Source: Cryptomeria japonica | Lineage: Eukaryota; Streptophyta; Pinopsida; Cupressales; Cupressaceae | Direction: 5' to 3' | Assembly: GCF_030272615.1 (NCBI RefSeq) | Contig: NC_081413.1 | Coordinates: 559,091,945 to 559,155,944, forward strand | DNA length: 64,000 nt | In this document: positions 45,977-58,200 of the stretch, piece by piece | Layout of the letters: each line of letters opens with the position of its first letter | Numbering within the stretch: the first letter of the stretch is position 1 | Notes under the pieces: model-generated | The model's database searches: none | What the model saw: the letters and a program-made list of their open reading frames with translations, nothing else | Told to the model about the DNA's origin: nothing | Made by a program: the position numbers and the translations under genes

Positions 45977-48900
45977 ATGAAGTTCGCCAACAAAGGATTG
46001 CAGCCGGAATCAAAGATCAAATTCAAGTGGAAGAATGTCACAGATACTGACCTTGGGCTTGTGGATTTTGAAGAATTCAAAAAGAGAATGTATGACCATG
46101 ATGGATACTTGCCGGATGATGAGGAATGGCATTGTCCAAGTAGCTAGATTCCCACCCACTAAAGAATGTGCTGAGCTAATGGTTAAATGTGCTATGCACT
46201 GTGATGCACAAGAACGAGCGATCATTGCACCTGATGGAAGGGTATTAGCTAATCTTTCAGAGTTAGCCATTCAAGAAGCGTTTGGAATACCAAACTACAA
46301 TACAACCTCATATAAAACTAAAGAAGATGCCCAAAAGATCTATGATGACCAGTATGAACTTTGTGCGGCAAATATCAACAAGTAATGGTTGGAAAAGACA
46401 AGACCTCAAAAGAAAATGCCAAAGAAGCTACTACGCCCATACTTCAAAGAGGAATATGGTGACATTATCCTACTGCTGAATAGAGTAATTGGCAGCCCTC
46501 AGGGTGCGCCATTTGAAACATGGATGTACTACTTCATTGATGAAATAACCTCGGGAGTCAAGATGTTCAATTGGTCCCGCATAATTAGAAACAACCTTCA
46601 CGAACAATTGATAGATTTAGAAAGGACAAAGTCATTTAACGTGAGCTCTTACATTGTCTACCTGTTGGCCAAAAATTATAGATATTCCAGACTAATTTGC
46701 AGAGGCATAGTTAGCAATGGTGAGAATGAATTCAAGTCTTATGACTGTTACCCGCAGTTGCAGCTTAGTGAGAAGAGCCATTTCAAGAGAGTAAATGATG
46801 GATTTCTGATGTATATCACAAGGACACTACAAGGGGGAACTCATTAAAGGCTATCCCCTGAAGCTAGGAGTTTAATCAGCAAGTATGGATCCTAGTTTAT
46901 CCAGTTTCCAAAATTCACATACATAAAGAATTCAAGGCTTTACTAGTTTTCCTTACCAACTTCCAATCCATCCCACCAATAGAATGGTCCTACTGGAAGT
47001 TCTTAGATAGTTGGAGACATATCAAGGCTTCAAAAAAATAAGGCAGAAGGCAACTATTTCCTTCCCATTCTTTATTGGAAATATGTTGGAGTCTTGTCCA
47101 ATGGCACAAGCTGCTAAAAGTGCCAGGCTAGAGATGCAATGGTATCCCTTCACATTCTATCGGTCCAGAGCTAACTATGATCCTCACGGCAATATTGGGA
47201 GAGTAAATGGAGAGAGATACGGGCATAGAGTGGACTTATAAGAATTCTGGGCAGATGCTATAGATGAATTTGACACAAGGAAGAGACTATGGTCCAGACT
47301 ACTAGTAAGCTTGATTGGAATAATTGAACTTTTCTGTGTGACTAATCATTGGAAGATAATGCGGAATACACTCAATTGAGCTTTGACAAGAATGCACCTT
47401 TTTCGCCTGTTAGATGGTCAGAACCTGAGCATGTAGACTTGGCTACTTTGATGTAGCTAGTTGTGAAGTATTCTCGTTGGTGGGTCGATCGGCAAATTCA
47501 TGGGACTAAAGACAAAGAAATTTCATCTTGACTTATGGCCTGATGGGTGAAGCAGAAGAATGTTCTTCAAATGCTGAAGCATCTCAAAGTGTTAGACAGA
47601 TTGAAAGTGCTAAAAAGAAAGGAGAAGTAGGAAGCGCTTCAAGAACAAAAGGGAAGACAGTTGTAAATGAAGGACCTTCTCAAAGGAAACAAAGGATAGA
47701 ACCATCTCATTCTTCCGCATCAGGGAACATAATTGATACATCGGCTATTGATGAGTCATTGGTAGATATGGAGATTCCTTCCCCAGTTCATGGGGAAAAT
47801 GAAAAGTCAATCCATCAAGAAGATAAAGAACCACCATCTCCCACGAGCACGGAAATATTGGAGTCAGATAATGAAATGGATATTCTGGGCAAGAGGACGC
47901 CAAAATATGCCATGTGAAGAGAATGATAAGAAAGTGGAAGGCGTTGAACAACCTACAATTCTTGATTGGCTAAAGGAAAGATTGAAAGTAAAGACACAAG
48001 TAATAGAAGTTCAAGAAGAAGATGATATGGCTGACCGACTTCTTGGCCAGATTAGAATAGGTTGCTGTAAACAAGCCTGCCAATTTTTTTTTTCACAATC
48101 TAGAGAGATGAAGCAAGCAACCATACAGTCCATATTGTTGTACCGAAGGTAAACAAATCAAAAGAGGATATTACTCCTCTAGAATATGAGATCACCACTT
48201 TTGACTTGGGACCAAGTACAAAGGGTCAAGAAGTGGAAGATTTAGATAATTCAGTTGCTTCCATGAAGGCCAGATTAGACAAAGAGGTAGAAAAGAAGAG
48301 GGAATACAAAAAGGAAGTGGAGCGCCTAAGGGAATATATCCAACACTTGACTAAACCACTCAACTAGCGCGATATAGCAACTCCTCAACTTTTGAACTCC
48401 TCACAAGAAGCAACTGAAAATCTTGAAAAGAAAAGACAACGGCAAGAGAAACCAAAGAATGGATGGCAAATGGAAAAGAAGAAGCAACAACATTTGTAGA
48501 TAAATTAAGGCTGACATATGGATAGACCTCCTTCCTACTCTCCAAAATTGCAAGCATGGTGGAAACATGGGATGACCTCCAAGATATTCAAGACAAACTT
48601 GTCCCATGCCTTAAGAGTATTGAAAGGCATGCATAAGCAAGAGCTGATTGATAGGGAGATAATTGCAGCAAGGGCCGCCTATGAATTTAATGCATGGCAT
48701 TGGACATTAGTTGCCGCAGTGAAGTTCCGGAGAAGGTGAGGCCAAATAGTGCTAAGGCCGAGGAGCAGATAACAGAGATTCAGGATAAGAATTTCCTTGT
48801 AGCTGCAGATGTACTTGACAAGGAAACAATCAGAGAAAATGATATGCAGATGGAAAGCCTGAAGCTTAGAATTCAAGAGATTTTCTTCCCCGTCATTGGA

Positions 48901-49134
48901 CCAGTCCTAAGGCAGAATTTAACTAAGGCATCTGAATTCTTGTCCATTCAAGATGCCTTCCAAAAACAGGAGCTGGAGTGGGAGATTGTTTTTGCTGCTT
49001 GCGCAGATGATTTGGATGGATGGGAATATAGGATCAACATGTTGCCACATGTCACCATGGAAGAGGTCGACTCAATTGTGTCCAGATTCATTGAAAACAC
49101 TGTTGCCCGCAAGGATAAGGGTGTGCCTTCTTAG
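45977..49134 (+). pseudogene. Unknown protein family, copy 1 (decayed)
   Basis: ATG at 45977 opens MKFANKGLQPESKIKFKWKN and continues to about 46130, where the frame shifts. The next frame (to 46847) is open except for one TAA at 46383 and gives about 250 residues: GIVQVARFPPTKECAELMVK, then KLLRPYFKEEYGDIILLLNR, WMYYFIDEITSGVKMFNWSR and KSHFKRVNDGFLMYI. Later pieces: FYRSRANYDPHGNIGRVNGE (47011-47241), a charged Ser/Glu-rich linker (47528-47917), and a helical, coiled-coil-like tail with a clean end at 49134 (48694-49134). I know no domain here. A homologous copy lies on the other strand at 55263-59237 with the same order. Probably carried by a retroelement; function unknown. Confidence 0.6.
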
Positions 49135-50096
49135 GAGATGGCTAACTACACCACTTGTCTAGCATGCATTTGTCTCTAGTTTTATTTTTGGAAACTTTAT
49201 CTAGGGTTGTGTTGTCTTAATCTTAGTCGTTGATCTTACATTGATCTCGGCCATTCATTTGTTCCTCAAAAACTCTATATAAGCTCTCATTCTCTCATTT
49301 TCAGTGTTGTAATGAGAATTATGAAATTGTTGCGTAGAGCTACTTGAATAATAAAAGTTCATTTGCAAGTGTTTGCTTTGAAATCTTATTGTTATTAAGT
49401 GGTTGCATGGTTGTGTATCTTTCTTCAACAATAGCATAGTTTTGCGTAGAATAAATTTGCTTTCAAAGTTTGTTAGATGAATGAAAGATTTGATAGTATA
49501 GATTGCCGAAATCTTGCTCATATTTTCTTTGGATGGATGATTTTCGTTCAATGTGTAAAGTTAGCCTGAGATTATAATGTGGATGCTTAACTTCTGTTTC
49601 GAGTAAATATTGTTCGATTGATGGTATTATTCAAGTATGAAAATCTTGAGCACACCCTTGGAAGATTGCACTTGCTTTGTGTAGTTTTCTTAGTGTGGCG
49701 AAACAAAGTATTGTTATTGGTTTCACCTAGTCTTTACCGTCTCTTGAGTTCATAGGAATAGCTTAGGAGTAGCATAGAACTTCTGAACCATTATCCTTTT
49801 TTTTTTTAAGTCTATGATTGAAAATCCAAAAACAAAAGAGAGAGCATTCATTGCTAAATTCGTCTAAGTCTTAACTTGTGATCAACATACTTGAGCGTAA
49901 GTCCCCCGTGTATTTCAGCATACATCACCAAGGAAGCTATCCAACATAAAGTTGCTCGTTCGCACATATAGACCTTGGAGTTGCCTTGTGGTCTTTCTCG
50001 CAATCTTGGCACAAGTAGTGATTTTGTTCAGGAGAGGATAGAGTATCCTTGGATATTTTATTCTAATGTTCGGTGAATGATAAAACATACACCAAC
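49135..50096 (+). promoter_or_regulatory. LTR-like promoter region downstream of copy 1
   Basis: CTCTATATAAGCTCTCATTC at about 49273-49292 is a good plant TATA context, preceded by GATCTTACATTGATCTCGG and followed by a 5'-leader-like stretch. The segment ends ACACCAACA exactly where Copia RNase H text begins (50097). A 3' LTR of the unit carrying copy 1, inserted into a Copia element, would look like this. I found no second LTR copy on the left, so this is inference. Confidence 0.35.
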
Positions 50097-50867
50097 ATGG
50101 AAGATTGTAAACCTATGTCAACACACATTGAGACAACTTTGCAACTTTCCCTTCATGATCCATCACTTAGGTAAATGTTACTCTTTATTGTGAGTTGAGG
50201 AGTAGTCTTATTTACCTAACTTATACTAGGCCAAATATTAACTATGCTATCAACTATCTTTCTAGGTTTATGCAAGAACCTAAGGTTGTTCATTGGAAAG
50301 AAGAAAAGCATGTTTTATAATATACCAGTGGTGCAGTGGCATATGGCTTTGAATACAAGAAAAATGCAGATTTTTCTATGTGGATACTTGGATGCAAACT
50401 ATGCAAGTTTAGTGGATGATAGGAAGTCTACTTCATGCTTCATTTTTTTTCGGGAACCTAGTTTCATATCTTGGAAGAGCATAAAGAAGACCATTGCTGC
50501 TCACTCTTCCATAGAGGTCAAATGCCACATTGCAAGTGGAGCTATCTATGAGGTAATATGGTTATGTCACATTTTGACAAGTATGGGTGTTCTTGAGACA
50601 GGTCATACCACTTTGTTTTGCAACAATCAGAGTGTTTTGATGCTTATCCACCATCCTATTTTTCATGAGCGTACCAAGTATAATGAGGTTCAATGTCACT
50701 TTATCCATAAGCACTTTTAGCAATAGAATATTTGGCTCCAATTTTTTTTCGACTCAAGAGCAATGTTTAGATTATATTCACCAAATATCTTGCAACTGTG
50801 AAGTTCGAAGCTTTTCAAACTTTCTTAATTTGTTCTCTTGCACATATGACGCAATAAGGAGGGGGAT
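50097..50867 (+). pseudogene. Copia reverse transcriptase end and RNase H fragment
   Basis: The text starts MEDCKPMSTHIETTLQL, the Copia sequence after the palm domain, and continues with frame changes to FLCGYLDANYASLVDDRKST, SIEVKCHIASGAIYEVIWLC and LFCNNQSVLMLIHHPIFHER of the RNase H domain. The catalytic-region Asp of CDNQS is Asn here. The tail SNFFSTQEQCLDYIHQ leads into AAGGAGGGGGA at 50857-50867, a polypurine tract. The 5' part of the element and its LTRs are not recognised. Confidence 0.82.
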
Positions 50868-51415
50868 TATTAGCATTTTATTTTCTATTACATCATAACG
50901 AACTTATAGTTGGTCAACTTGGTGATAGTCAATTATTGGTTACTTCCTTTTCTAACCGACTACTTACTGTTATTTATAATGTTGCTCAAAATACAATCTT
51001 ATCACCTATTTTTTGCTCATTGTATCTTCTAATTAATTAGCATGTGCCTAAACACTATGAAAGATACCTTAAAAGAAAGTGCTTTTTTATATTTGTGTGC
51101 AATCAACCGTTGGCACACAACTAAATATTAGACTTGCAATTTTCTAACGTTTACAACCCTTATTGTAGTGTGCCTCTACCTCCTCAGGTGCTCAAACATT
51201 CGAGTATGTGCGTTTAAATCATTTTGATACATTTGAGCATTACAAAGAAGGAAATGTCAATTTGTGTACACCTTGTTTTGGCACATGTCAAAACTCTCAC
51301 ACATGCTTATGGTCACACTTTTGAAAATGTTTTTGTAGTGACACGCACATGAAACTTGTAGTGCCTTTGCTCAAATGCATCCTCCTTTGAAATGTGCCAA
51401 TATATTGGAAGCAAT
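50868..51415. other. Possible LTR remnant and unassigned DNA
   Basis: Sequence right after the polypurine tract should be the 3' LTR of the Copia scrap, but there is no partner copy to confirm it. From about 51100 the sequence is repetitive in CACAT/GTGTG words without a fixed period. Confidence 0.35.
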
Positions 51416-51580
51416 TGAAATTGTTATGGTATTGAATGAATTGAAAAGGAGAGGAATACTCATAAAGAAATTACAATACAAAAGTCTCTAAAACGGAAAC
51501 TAACTACGAAAAGGAAAATGAAATTAAAAGATCCTAAACCAAAAGACCATTATTGAAACATCTACAACATTACTTTAATA
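51416..51580 (-). repeat. Copia-3 3' LTR (left copy)
   Basis: The copy is 165 bases and matches 53832-53988 at roughly 85 % by eye (AAGATCCTAAACCAAAAGACC against AAGATCCTAAACTAAATGACC). It ends at the polypurine tract (complement of 51581-51590). Confidence 0.8.
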
Positions 51581-51589
51581 CCCTCCCTT

Positions 51590-53060
51590 AGTGATCATTC
51601 TACTAACTACATCAAGTCGCCTCCTAAATTTTACAAACTTGTCCGGGCTCAAAGACTTGGTTAGAATATTTGCAGTCTGATCCACAATTGGAATATACTG
51701 CAAGATCACAGTTCCATATTCAACAAGTTATCAAATGAAGTGACAATGAAGCACAATATGTTTGGTTCGCTTGTGGAAGACTAGATTCTCGGCATGTTTT
51801 AGCACCCCTTGATTGTCACAAAACAAGGGTGAAGGCCCTGCTTGAGATATTTTCATTTCAAAAAGAATCCTTTGAAGCCATACTGCCTCACATGCTACTT
51901 TAACAGTTCCCTAATACTTTGCTTTGGTCAAGGAAAGAGCTACTGCCTATTGCTTCTTACTGGTCCATGTGACTACACTCGTACCAAGATTGAAGACATA
52001 CCTAGAAGTAGACTTCCTGTCATTAATTGAAGCTGCCCAATTTGAGTCTGCAAGACCAACCAGTCAAGGGTCTTTGGTTCTTCTGTACAGAATGCCAAAG
52101 TCACATGTCCCTTTCACATATGTCAGTACACACTTTGCTGTAACCCAATGTTTTTCCTTAAAAACATCATGAAATGACATATGTAGCTCATAGCATAGCT
52201 AAGATCAGGTCTAGTGGCTATAAGATAGATGAGGTTGCCAACTAATTGCCTGAATGTGGACTCATTCACCAATGGTGAATCTAATTTGGTTGATAGTTTA
52301 AGCCCTTTCTCCATAGGTGTAGATAAAGGCTTGCAATCTGTCATCTTGAACTTGTTCAACAAACTCCTGGAATACTTTGATTGAGAAATGATAATGTTGT
52401 CACTTGTGTAACAAACCTCTACATCGAGACTAATGTAAAAGACCTCAATCAGTCATATCAAATGCTAGACACAAATTCAGTTTGATCTACTTAAGTAAAT
52501 GTGCCCCACAACAAACAATGATGATATCATCCACATAGATGACAAGCAGAATGATGTCATTACCAACACTCTTGACATACAAGTTGGAATCTAAAGGACT
52601 TCTTGAAAGCCTCATGCAATCAAATACATGTCAATCTTGATGTACCACGCCCTAGGGGCTTTCTTTAGGCTATAAAGAGCCTTCACTAGTCTACATGTCT
52701 GGTGCTCTTTGCCTGCAACCATGAAACCTTTAGGCTACATCATATATACCTCTTCCTCCAAATCACCATTGAGGAAGGCACTCTTCATGTCCATTTGATG
52801 GACTTTCCAACAATGTTGTGTTGCAATGGCTAGAACCAGTTGGATGGTACTCATCTTTGCTATAGGAGCAAAGATCTCGTCATATTCAATGCCTTCTCTA
52901 TGTGAGAATCCTTTAGCCACCAACCGAGCTTTGTATTTATTAAGAGTTCCATCAGCTTTGTATTTCAGTTTATAGACCCATTTATAGCCAATGAGTTTCT
53001 TCGTTGGTGAGCATGCGCTATTTCCACGTGTTGTAATTCTTGTCATTAAAGCATTGACTG
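51590..53060 (-). pseudogene. Copia-3 reverse transcriptase and RNase H
   Basis: The minus-strand frame 53046-52735 reads KLIGYKWVYKLKYKADGTLN, GFSHREGIEYDEIFAPIAKM and MDMKSAFLNGDLEEEVYMM, the first third of the Copia reverse transcriptase. After stops and shifts come LKKAPRAWYIKIDMYL, then (52362-52123) KMTDCKPLSTPMEKGLKLST and LVGNLIYLIATRPDLSYAMS. The YVDD region near 52530 is worn (VWMISS in one frame). RNase H text continues with interruptions to ILTKSLSPDKFVKFRRRL at about 51640. Dead copy. Confidence 0.85.
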
Positions 53061-53831
53061 CTTTCCAACATGATGTTGGTCAATGACGCCATCCCCTTGT
53101 CTTCCAATGCACGAAAACAAGGTTAAAGTTAAATGCAGCACCAAACTTTCACAAAAATCTGATTTTTCTGTCAAAAATCAAACAAACCCTCATTGGCACA
53201 AAATCGCAAGGCGATCAGCTTAGAAAGAAAAAAATACCTGCAGTCCACAAGTTGCAAAGCAACCAAAAACAATCAAAAGAATGCACCAAAATCCTAGACG
53301 CTCATTGCAAGGAACCCAAAAAAAATTCTAAAAACTCCAATTTGCGACCTTTGGCAACCTGCAAAATCTCAGACAAACCCTCGCACACAAAATGCAAAGG
53401 TTGTGCAAAGAGAACTGATCTTATGTCGAAGAAAAGAACTCTGCAAAATACTAACTCCTTGCAGTTTTCAAAGCCCACGCTCTATTTAGAAAGACCATGT
53501 GATTTTTACAAAGCTTGCATGATTTTTTTAGAGTCCATGTGATTTCACAGAGAGCCCACATGTTTTTTAGCGAAAAACGCCCTCGAACGCACAAACGACG
53601 TGCAAAAAAAAAAACCTTTGCGATTTTTTAGGAAAAAATCATGAAAAAACTTCATATGAGTTGCAAACACGCAAGCCAAAATTTACGTATAGATGCCCAC
53701 GATTTTTACTAATAAAAAAAACAATTTTATTTTAGAAAAATAATCGGTCAAAAGAACTTCAAGAAAAAATCCAACCACCCACAACATTTTTTTTTTTTAA
53801 TGTCAAAAAAACTTAACCCGCTTAAATATCA
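53061..53831. other. Non-Copia sequence inside Copia-3
   Basis: A/C-rich on the plus strand with recurring GCAAAG, CACAAG and TTTTGC words. A 96-codon plus-strand frame (53252-53542) is Lys/Ser/Cys-rich with no motif. It stands where gag to integrase should be, so it may be captured DNA or an old leader. Confidence 0.4.
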
Positions 53832-53988
53832 AGAAATTGTTATGGTATTGAATGAACTAAAAAAGAGAGGAATACTACTTATAAACAAATTACAATACAT
53901 AAGTTTCTAAAACAGAAACTAACTACAAAATAAAAAGATCCTAAACTAAATGACCATTACAGAAACACCTACAATAGCAATGTCAATA
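53832..53988 (-). repeat. Copia-3 5' LTR (right copy)
   Basis: The copy is 157 bases; its boundary on the right is set by the end of similarity with 51416-51580 at CAATA. Confidence 0.75.
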
Positions 53989-55262
53989 AGAAATGATGTC
54001 CTTTTATGAGGCACACATTTTCAACCACATGTGTGCCATTACTCTATAACATTAATCTTCATGGTGGCATTCTTTGATCTTCCTAAACTCATTTTTCAAA
54101 AAACCGAAACACATTCTCTAAGTATAGGTGTGCACCTTTAACCACATGTTTGCCTATACCTTAGGTGATCATTTAGTTTCAAAGTAGCTCTTTGCTTTGA
54201 TGTGGACCAATACTTCATTCAAAATTTTCACTTTTTTCTCTTGTTGAGGCGTGCGCTAAAGGTTCTACACATGCCAATGCGCTAGATTTATTTTTTTCAA
54301 ATATTCTACTTTTGACATGTCTCTATTTGGCATTTTTTTAACATCCTATAACATCTTTGCTCTTCCTTTGTAGAGGTATGCTGATTTCTCCAAGTACTTG
54401 AATTTATGATCCTACGAGGGTTAGGAAAAAGAAGTAACAAGATGATGTGTAGTAGATATTTTCACACATATCAAGGGTAGGTAAATAAAGATTAAACTTG
54501 ACACCATAGTTGAACTACTCACTATTGATGTGGATTTTGAGTTCACTCAACATTAATAAACTTTCACCTCAAAATGAAGTTTATTTACTTGAGAGACTGA
54601 GAAGATCTCAATCCCAAGGCTAGGAAAGTCTTTGTTAGACCCTGTGGTTTTTATTCAGTACAGCTCGCATTAACTGTTTAACGAAGGGATTCCAACTAAT
54701 CTCTCTAGACTTTACAGATATTTCACTCTGGAGTAATTATCGTGACTTATTTCCCTTTGAATGAACAAAAACAAAAGAAAACAAACATGAAATGAAATAA
54801 ATTCCTATCTACGACAAGTTTCACAGTTAAATGTCCTTTTGAAATGATTGAAATGATAAAGAACAACTTTCATGAACAATCAAAACTTTTCCTCAACCAT
54901 TCACAAAAATTGTGCAATCTTTAAACGAATATTGTAATTGACAAAGAAAGGTATACAACACACCAAAAATGTTGTGTAGAGTTATATATTTCTTCACCAA
55001 AAAGCAATGAGTTACAATCTGATTTTCACCATTAATTGACTCTAAGCTTCATCATGTCAAACATTTGCAAATAGAGAACACAATTGAGATAGCTACAATT
55101 GTAAGAGAATCAAGAACAAAGACAAAATAACCAAAGCTCTTTCAAGTCTAATACTCTCGAACATTCTGAAAAATAGAGAGTTCATTTGGTTTCATAGCAG
55201 TGTTACAAAAAAGACAAAATTGCCAACTGGACTATCTTGACTAGGGTTTAATCGCCGCCAAT
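53989..55262. other. Unassigned DNA downstream of copy 2
   Basis: No gene recognised. It lies 3' of the minus-strand copy 2 and may be its untranslated end or LTR. The stretch 54600-54760 is less AT-rich. Irregular GTGTGC/CACACAT words occur at 54000-54160, as at 51100-51350. Confidence 0.35.
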
Positions 55263-58200
55263 TTATTTAGTGCCAGGTTCATTGGCACCTTGCTTTCGCA
55301 GTAGATACTTCTCGAAGTTAGCTAACACTTGGGCTACTTCATTTTCACAATCTGTTACTATGGATAGATTGTGCTCTTGGACTCTGCAAGTACTCTGTAG
55401 AGGCTCGGTGTTTTGCTCTCCTTGAGTGACCTTTTCATTGTACTCCCCTACTATGGACTGCAACTGCCCGATGTCTTTTAAAATCTGCGGACTATTGTAT
55501 TTAGTGGGATCACACAATCTTTTATCCCAAGCATCTTCAGACTCGAGGACAATCCCTTCTTTCCCCAAGCAAACCACGTCTTCTATCAATCTTTCCATTA
55601 ATATCTGTACGAGTGTTGTATTCTGCCTTTGAATATCTTTAGCTTCTTTTCCCGCCTTTTGCAACTTATCAATACCTTCTCGCAATCTTTCTAATTGCCA
55701 AGTATTTGAAGCAATCCATGTTCTCAATTCATGTAATTGTTTTGCATTTATTATTCCCCACTCCACAACTTCATCCTTAGTCATGTCTCCTATTCCCAAC
55801 AGTTTGGTATGTTCCTCTTCGATCTATTCCAATAGTTCCTCATGTTTACTTTTGGCTCGAGCTATCGTTTTGATTAACTTAGCCCACATGAAATATCTAG
55901 TTGATGCTACCTGTAGTGAGGAATTGGCGTGATCTAATACTTCATTGATACATTCATCTACCAACTCTTCCTTACGCTTCAAGGTGCTTACTGCCTCAGC
56001 TTCTTCTTTGGACATCAATATTGGATGCTGCAGAATTGTTTGCAGAGTTGTTCCCGACTGGACAATTCCTCTAAAAAATTGCAATAACTACTCTATTTGC
56101 CTTTTTTGCTCTTTAAGCTTCTTCAAGTCTCTCCACAATCAGTCCTTTGTAATAGATAGCTATGCCTTCTCGGGCGATCCTTGCACCTTCAAACCTTGAG
56201 GGTTGCCCTAATTGCACTGTTGTAACTTGATAATCCTAGGTAGTCAACTCTTCATCCCCTTTATCTGTTATTGGTTCCGCAATATGAAGTATTGGTCTCC
56301 ATCGAGATTGAGTCACGTAGCATACCTGACCTTCGCTTTTCTCCTTTTCTTTGTGCTAGGTGCCTCAATCAACAAGCTGTTAAAATCCAACGAAAGAATT
56401 TCTATTTTGTCTCTAAGCAAAGTTTGTTGTTGCAACCAATCAGGAATATTTCCGCTTTCCATACTTGCTAAAAAATTTCCGTCTGTGTGGCGTTTCCCTT
56501 TTTCCTTCATTTTCCCGCAGACTCACCTTGGACTCTTCTTGTATTATATTTTCTCCTTTATTTACTTTGGGGTCTCCAATCGGATTGTTCTTTGATACAT
56601 CCACCTCATGATGCTCCTTTTCCTTTTCTAGATTTGGTTCGCCGCCTACTATATCTAATGAGACTTCCAATCTCACTACAACTTTGCTCCCTTCTCCTTT
56701 TTCTATTTGGAGTTTTTGCGGCAACTCTTATGTTTCTTGCTGCAGTGATTTTGGTGCTTCTACATCTTGGATTTTATTTTGCTTTGTTTCATCCTCAACC
56801 CACTTCTCGTTGTCTTCCAAGACCCGCATTTCTTCATTTTCTTCTGCTCGCGCCTCTTGGCTATTTCGGCCAAGTGTTGGATTTTTGCTCATTACTCTCT
56901 GCTCTTCATTGGGTGGGCCTTCTTCACTTTGATCCACTGGCCTTTCACCCTCCGATTCAGCAGACTCTCTATCCAAATTCACTAGATTCTCTACCATACT
57001 TTGACTAGTTGTCCCTTTCCATACATCAAGAACTTTTGATGTCACCTTTGGCGGAGCTTTCCCTTGTTCTAACTTCTTCCGCAATTCCTCTATATTACCT
57101 TTGTTATACTTTTCAAGCACTTTATTTAGCTCTGTGAAAAGCCTTGGATTTTCTTCTTCTTCAACTCTATTAAGCATTCCCACTAAAGTACCCAAGGTAT
57201 TGTTAATGCTTGCACATTCCTGCTACTTTGATCCTACAGATCTGCCATCTTGCTCCATGCTACCTGATTTAAATTTGCATCTATAGTCACTACTTCAACC
57301 CCATCTTGATTTATCTCTTCTTCCATCAAGGTACCAGGCTCTATTATTTTAGTCATATCAATGTCCCTTTTATGCAATAAGAAATCAGCATTATCTTCAG
57401 TAACCTTCCTCTTCCTTTTCAAGGTAACTTTGTGTCCTTGCCTCACCAATTTAGCCTTATATTCTTCTAACCACTTCTTTGTTGCCATTAAAATAGGTTG
57501 GTTTACTTGTTCCATGGGTATTATCTCAGGTTCATTAGGCAGTGGCTTTGGGACAAGCCTTTCCTCTATCTTGTCTGATATATAATCTGGCCTTAGGATT
57601 TCTTCATCATCCTCCACTATTTCAGGAGGTACCTCTATCCTAGTTTTGTCCAGTCCTAGTGTCCGCAATTGGTGCAATGTTAACCTCTGATATTTCTTCT
57701 TCCTAACCTCCTCATCTTTGCAATCTATCCGATAATCTTCCATATCAGGAACATGTTTCACCTTCCTAGCAATGTATGCTTTTATTTTCCCTAAAGGGTC
57801 ATAGTCTTTCCTTTTATATTGAAAATAGGACAAATGCCTTGCCAATAGGTCATCCTCTGCCTTTCTTGCATTTTGCAGTGCTCCACATACAAATCACCCA
57901 TTTTTTTAGGAAACTTGAACCGTAGCTTTCTATGAGAATTCAAATAATTATTGTGGAATTCCAAAATTTGTCTACAAAATTCAGCCAACCAAGCCCATGT
58001 AGAAGGGTATCTTGGCAACTTGAAAGGATGACCTGAGAATCCCTGTGCCCTCAAGTAAGACCAAGCGGGAAACTCAATGTACCATCCTTCGTAATATTTA
58101 ATTACATCTTGCACTTCTTATGGTACTCTTTCTCCTACTCTTCCTTCCAATTCCCTTGCAACTTTCATTATAAAATAATCGTTCACTTCCTTAAAATGCA

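Larger units (their letters stand above)
51416..53988 (-). mobile_element. Copia-3: short, internally deleted Copia element
   Basis: Two short LTRs, 51416-51580 and 53832-53988 (both with GAAATTGTTATGGTATTGAA), flank a 2.3-kb interior. On the minus strand it contains Copia reverse transcriptase and RNase H followed by TAAGGGAGGG, a polypurine tract abutting the left LTR. Gag, protease and integrase are absent; about 770 bases of non-Copia sequence (53061-53831) occupy their place next to the 5' LTR. No target duplication (flanks GCAAT and AGAAA). Primer site not clearly recognisable. Confidence 0.75.

Noticed and set aside
56487-57008. A 173-codon plus-strand frame, one of the longest in the window
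   Set aside because: It is antisense to copy 2 of the unknown family over its Glu/Lys-rich linker; its Leu/Phe/Ser/Pro composition is what the complement of such a linker gives. No motif.
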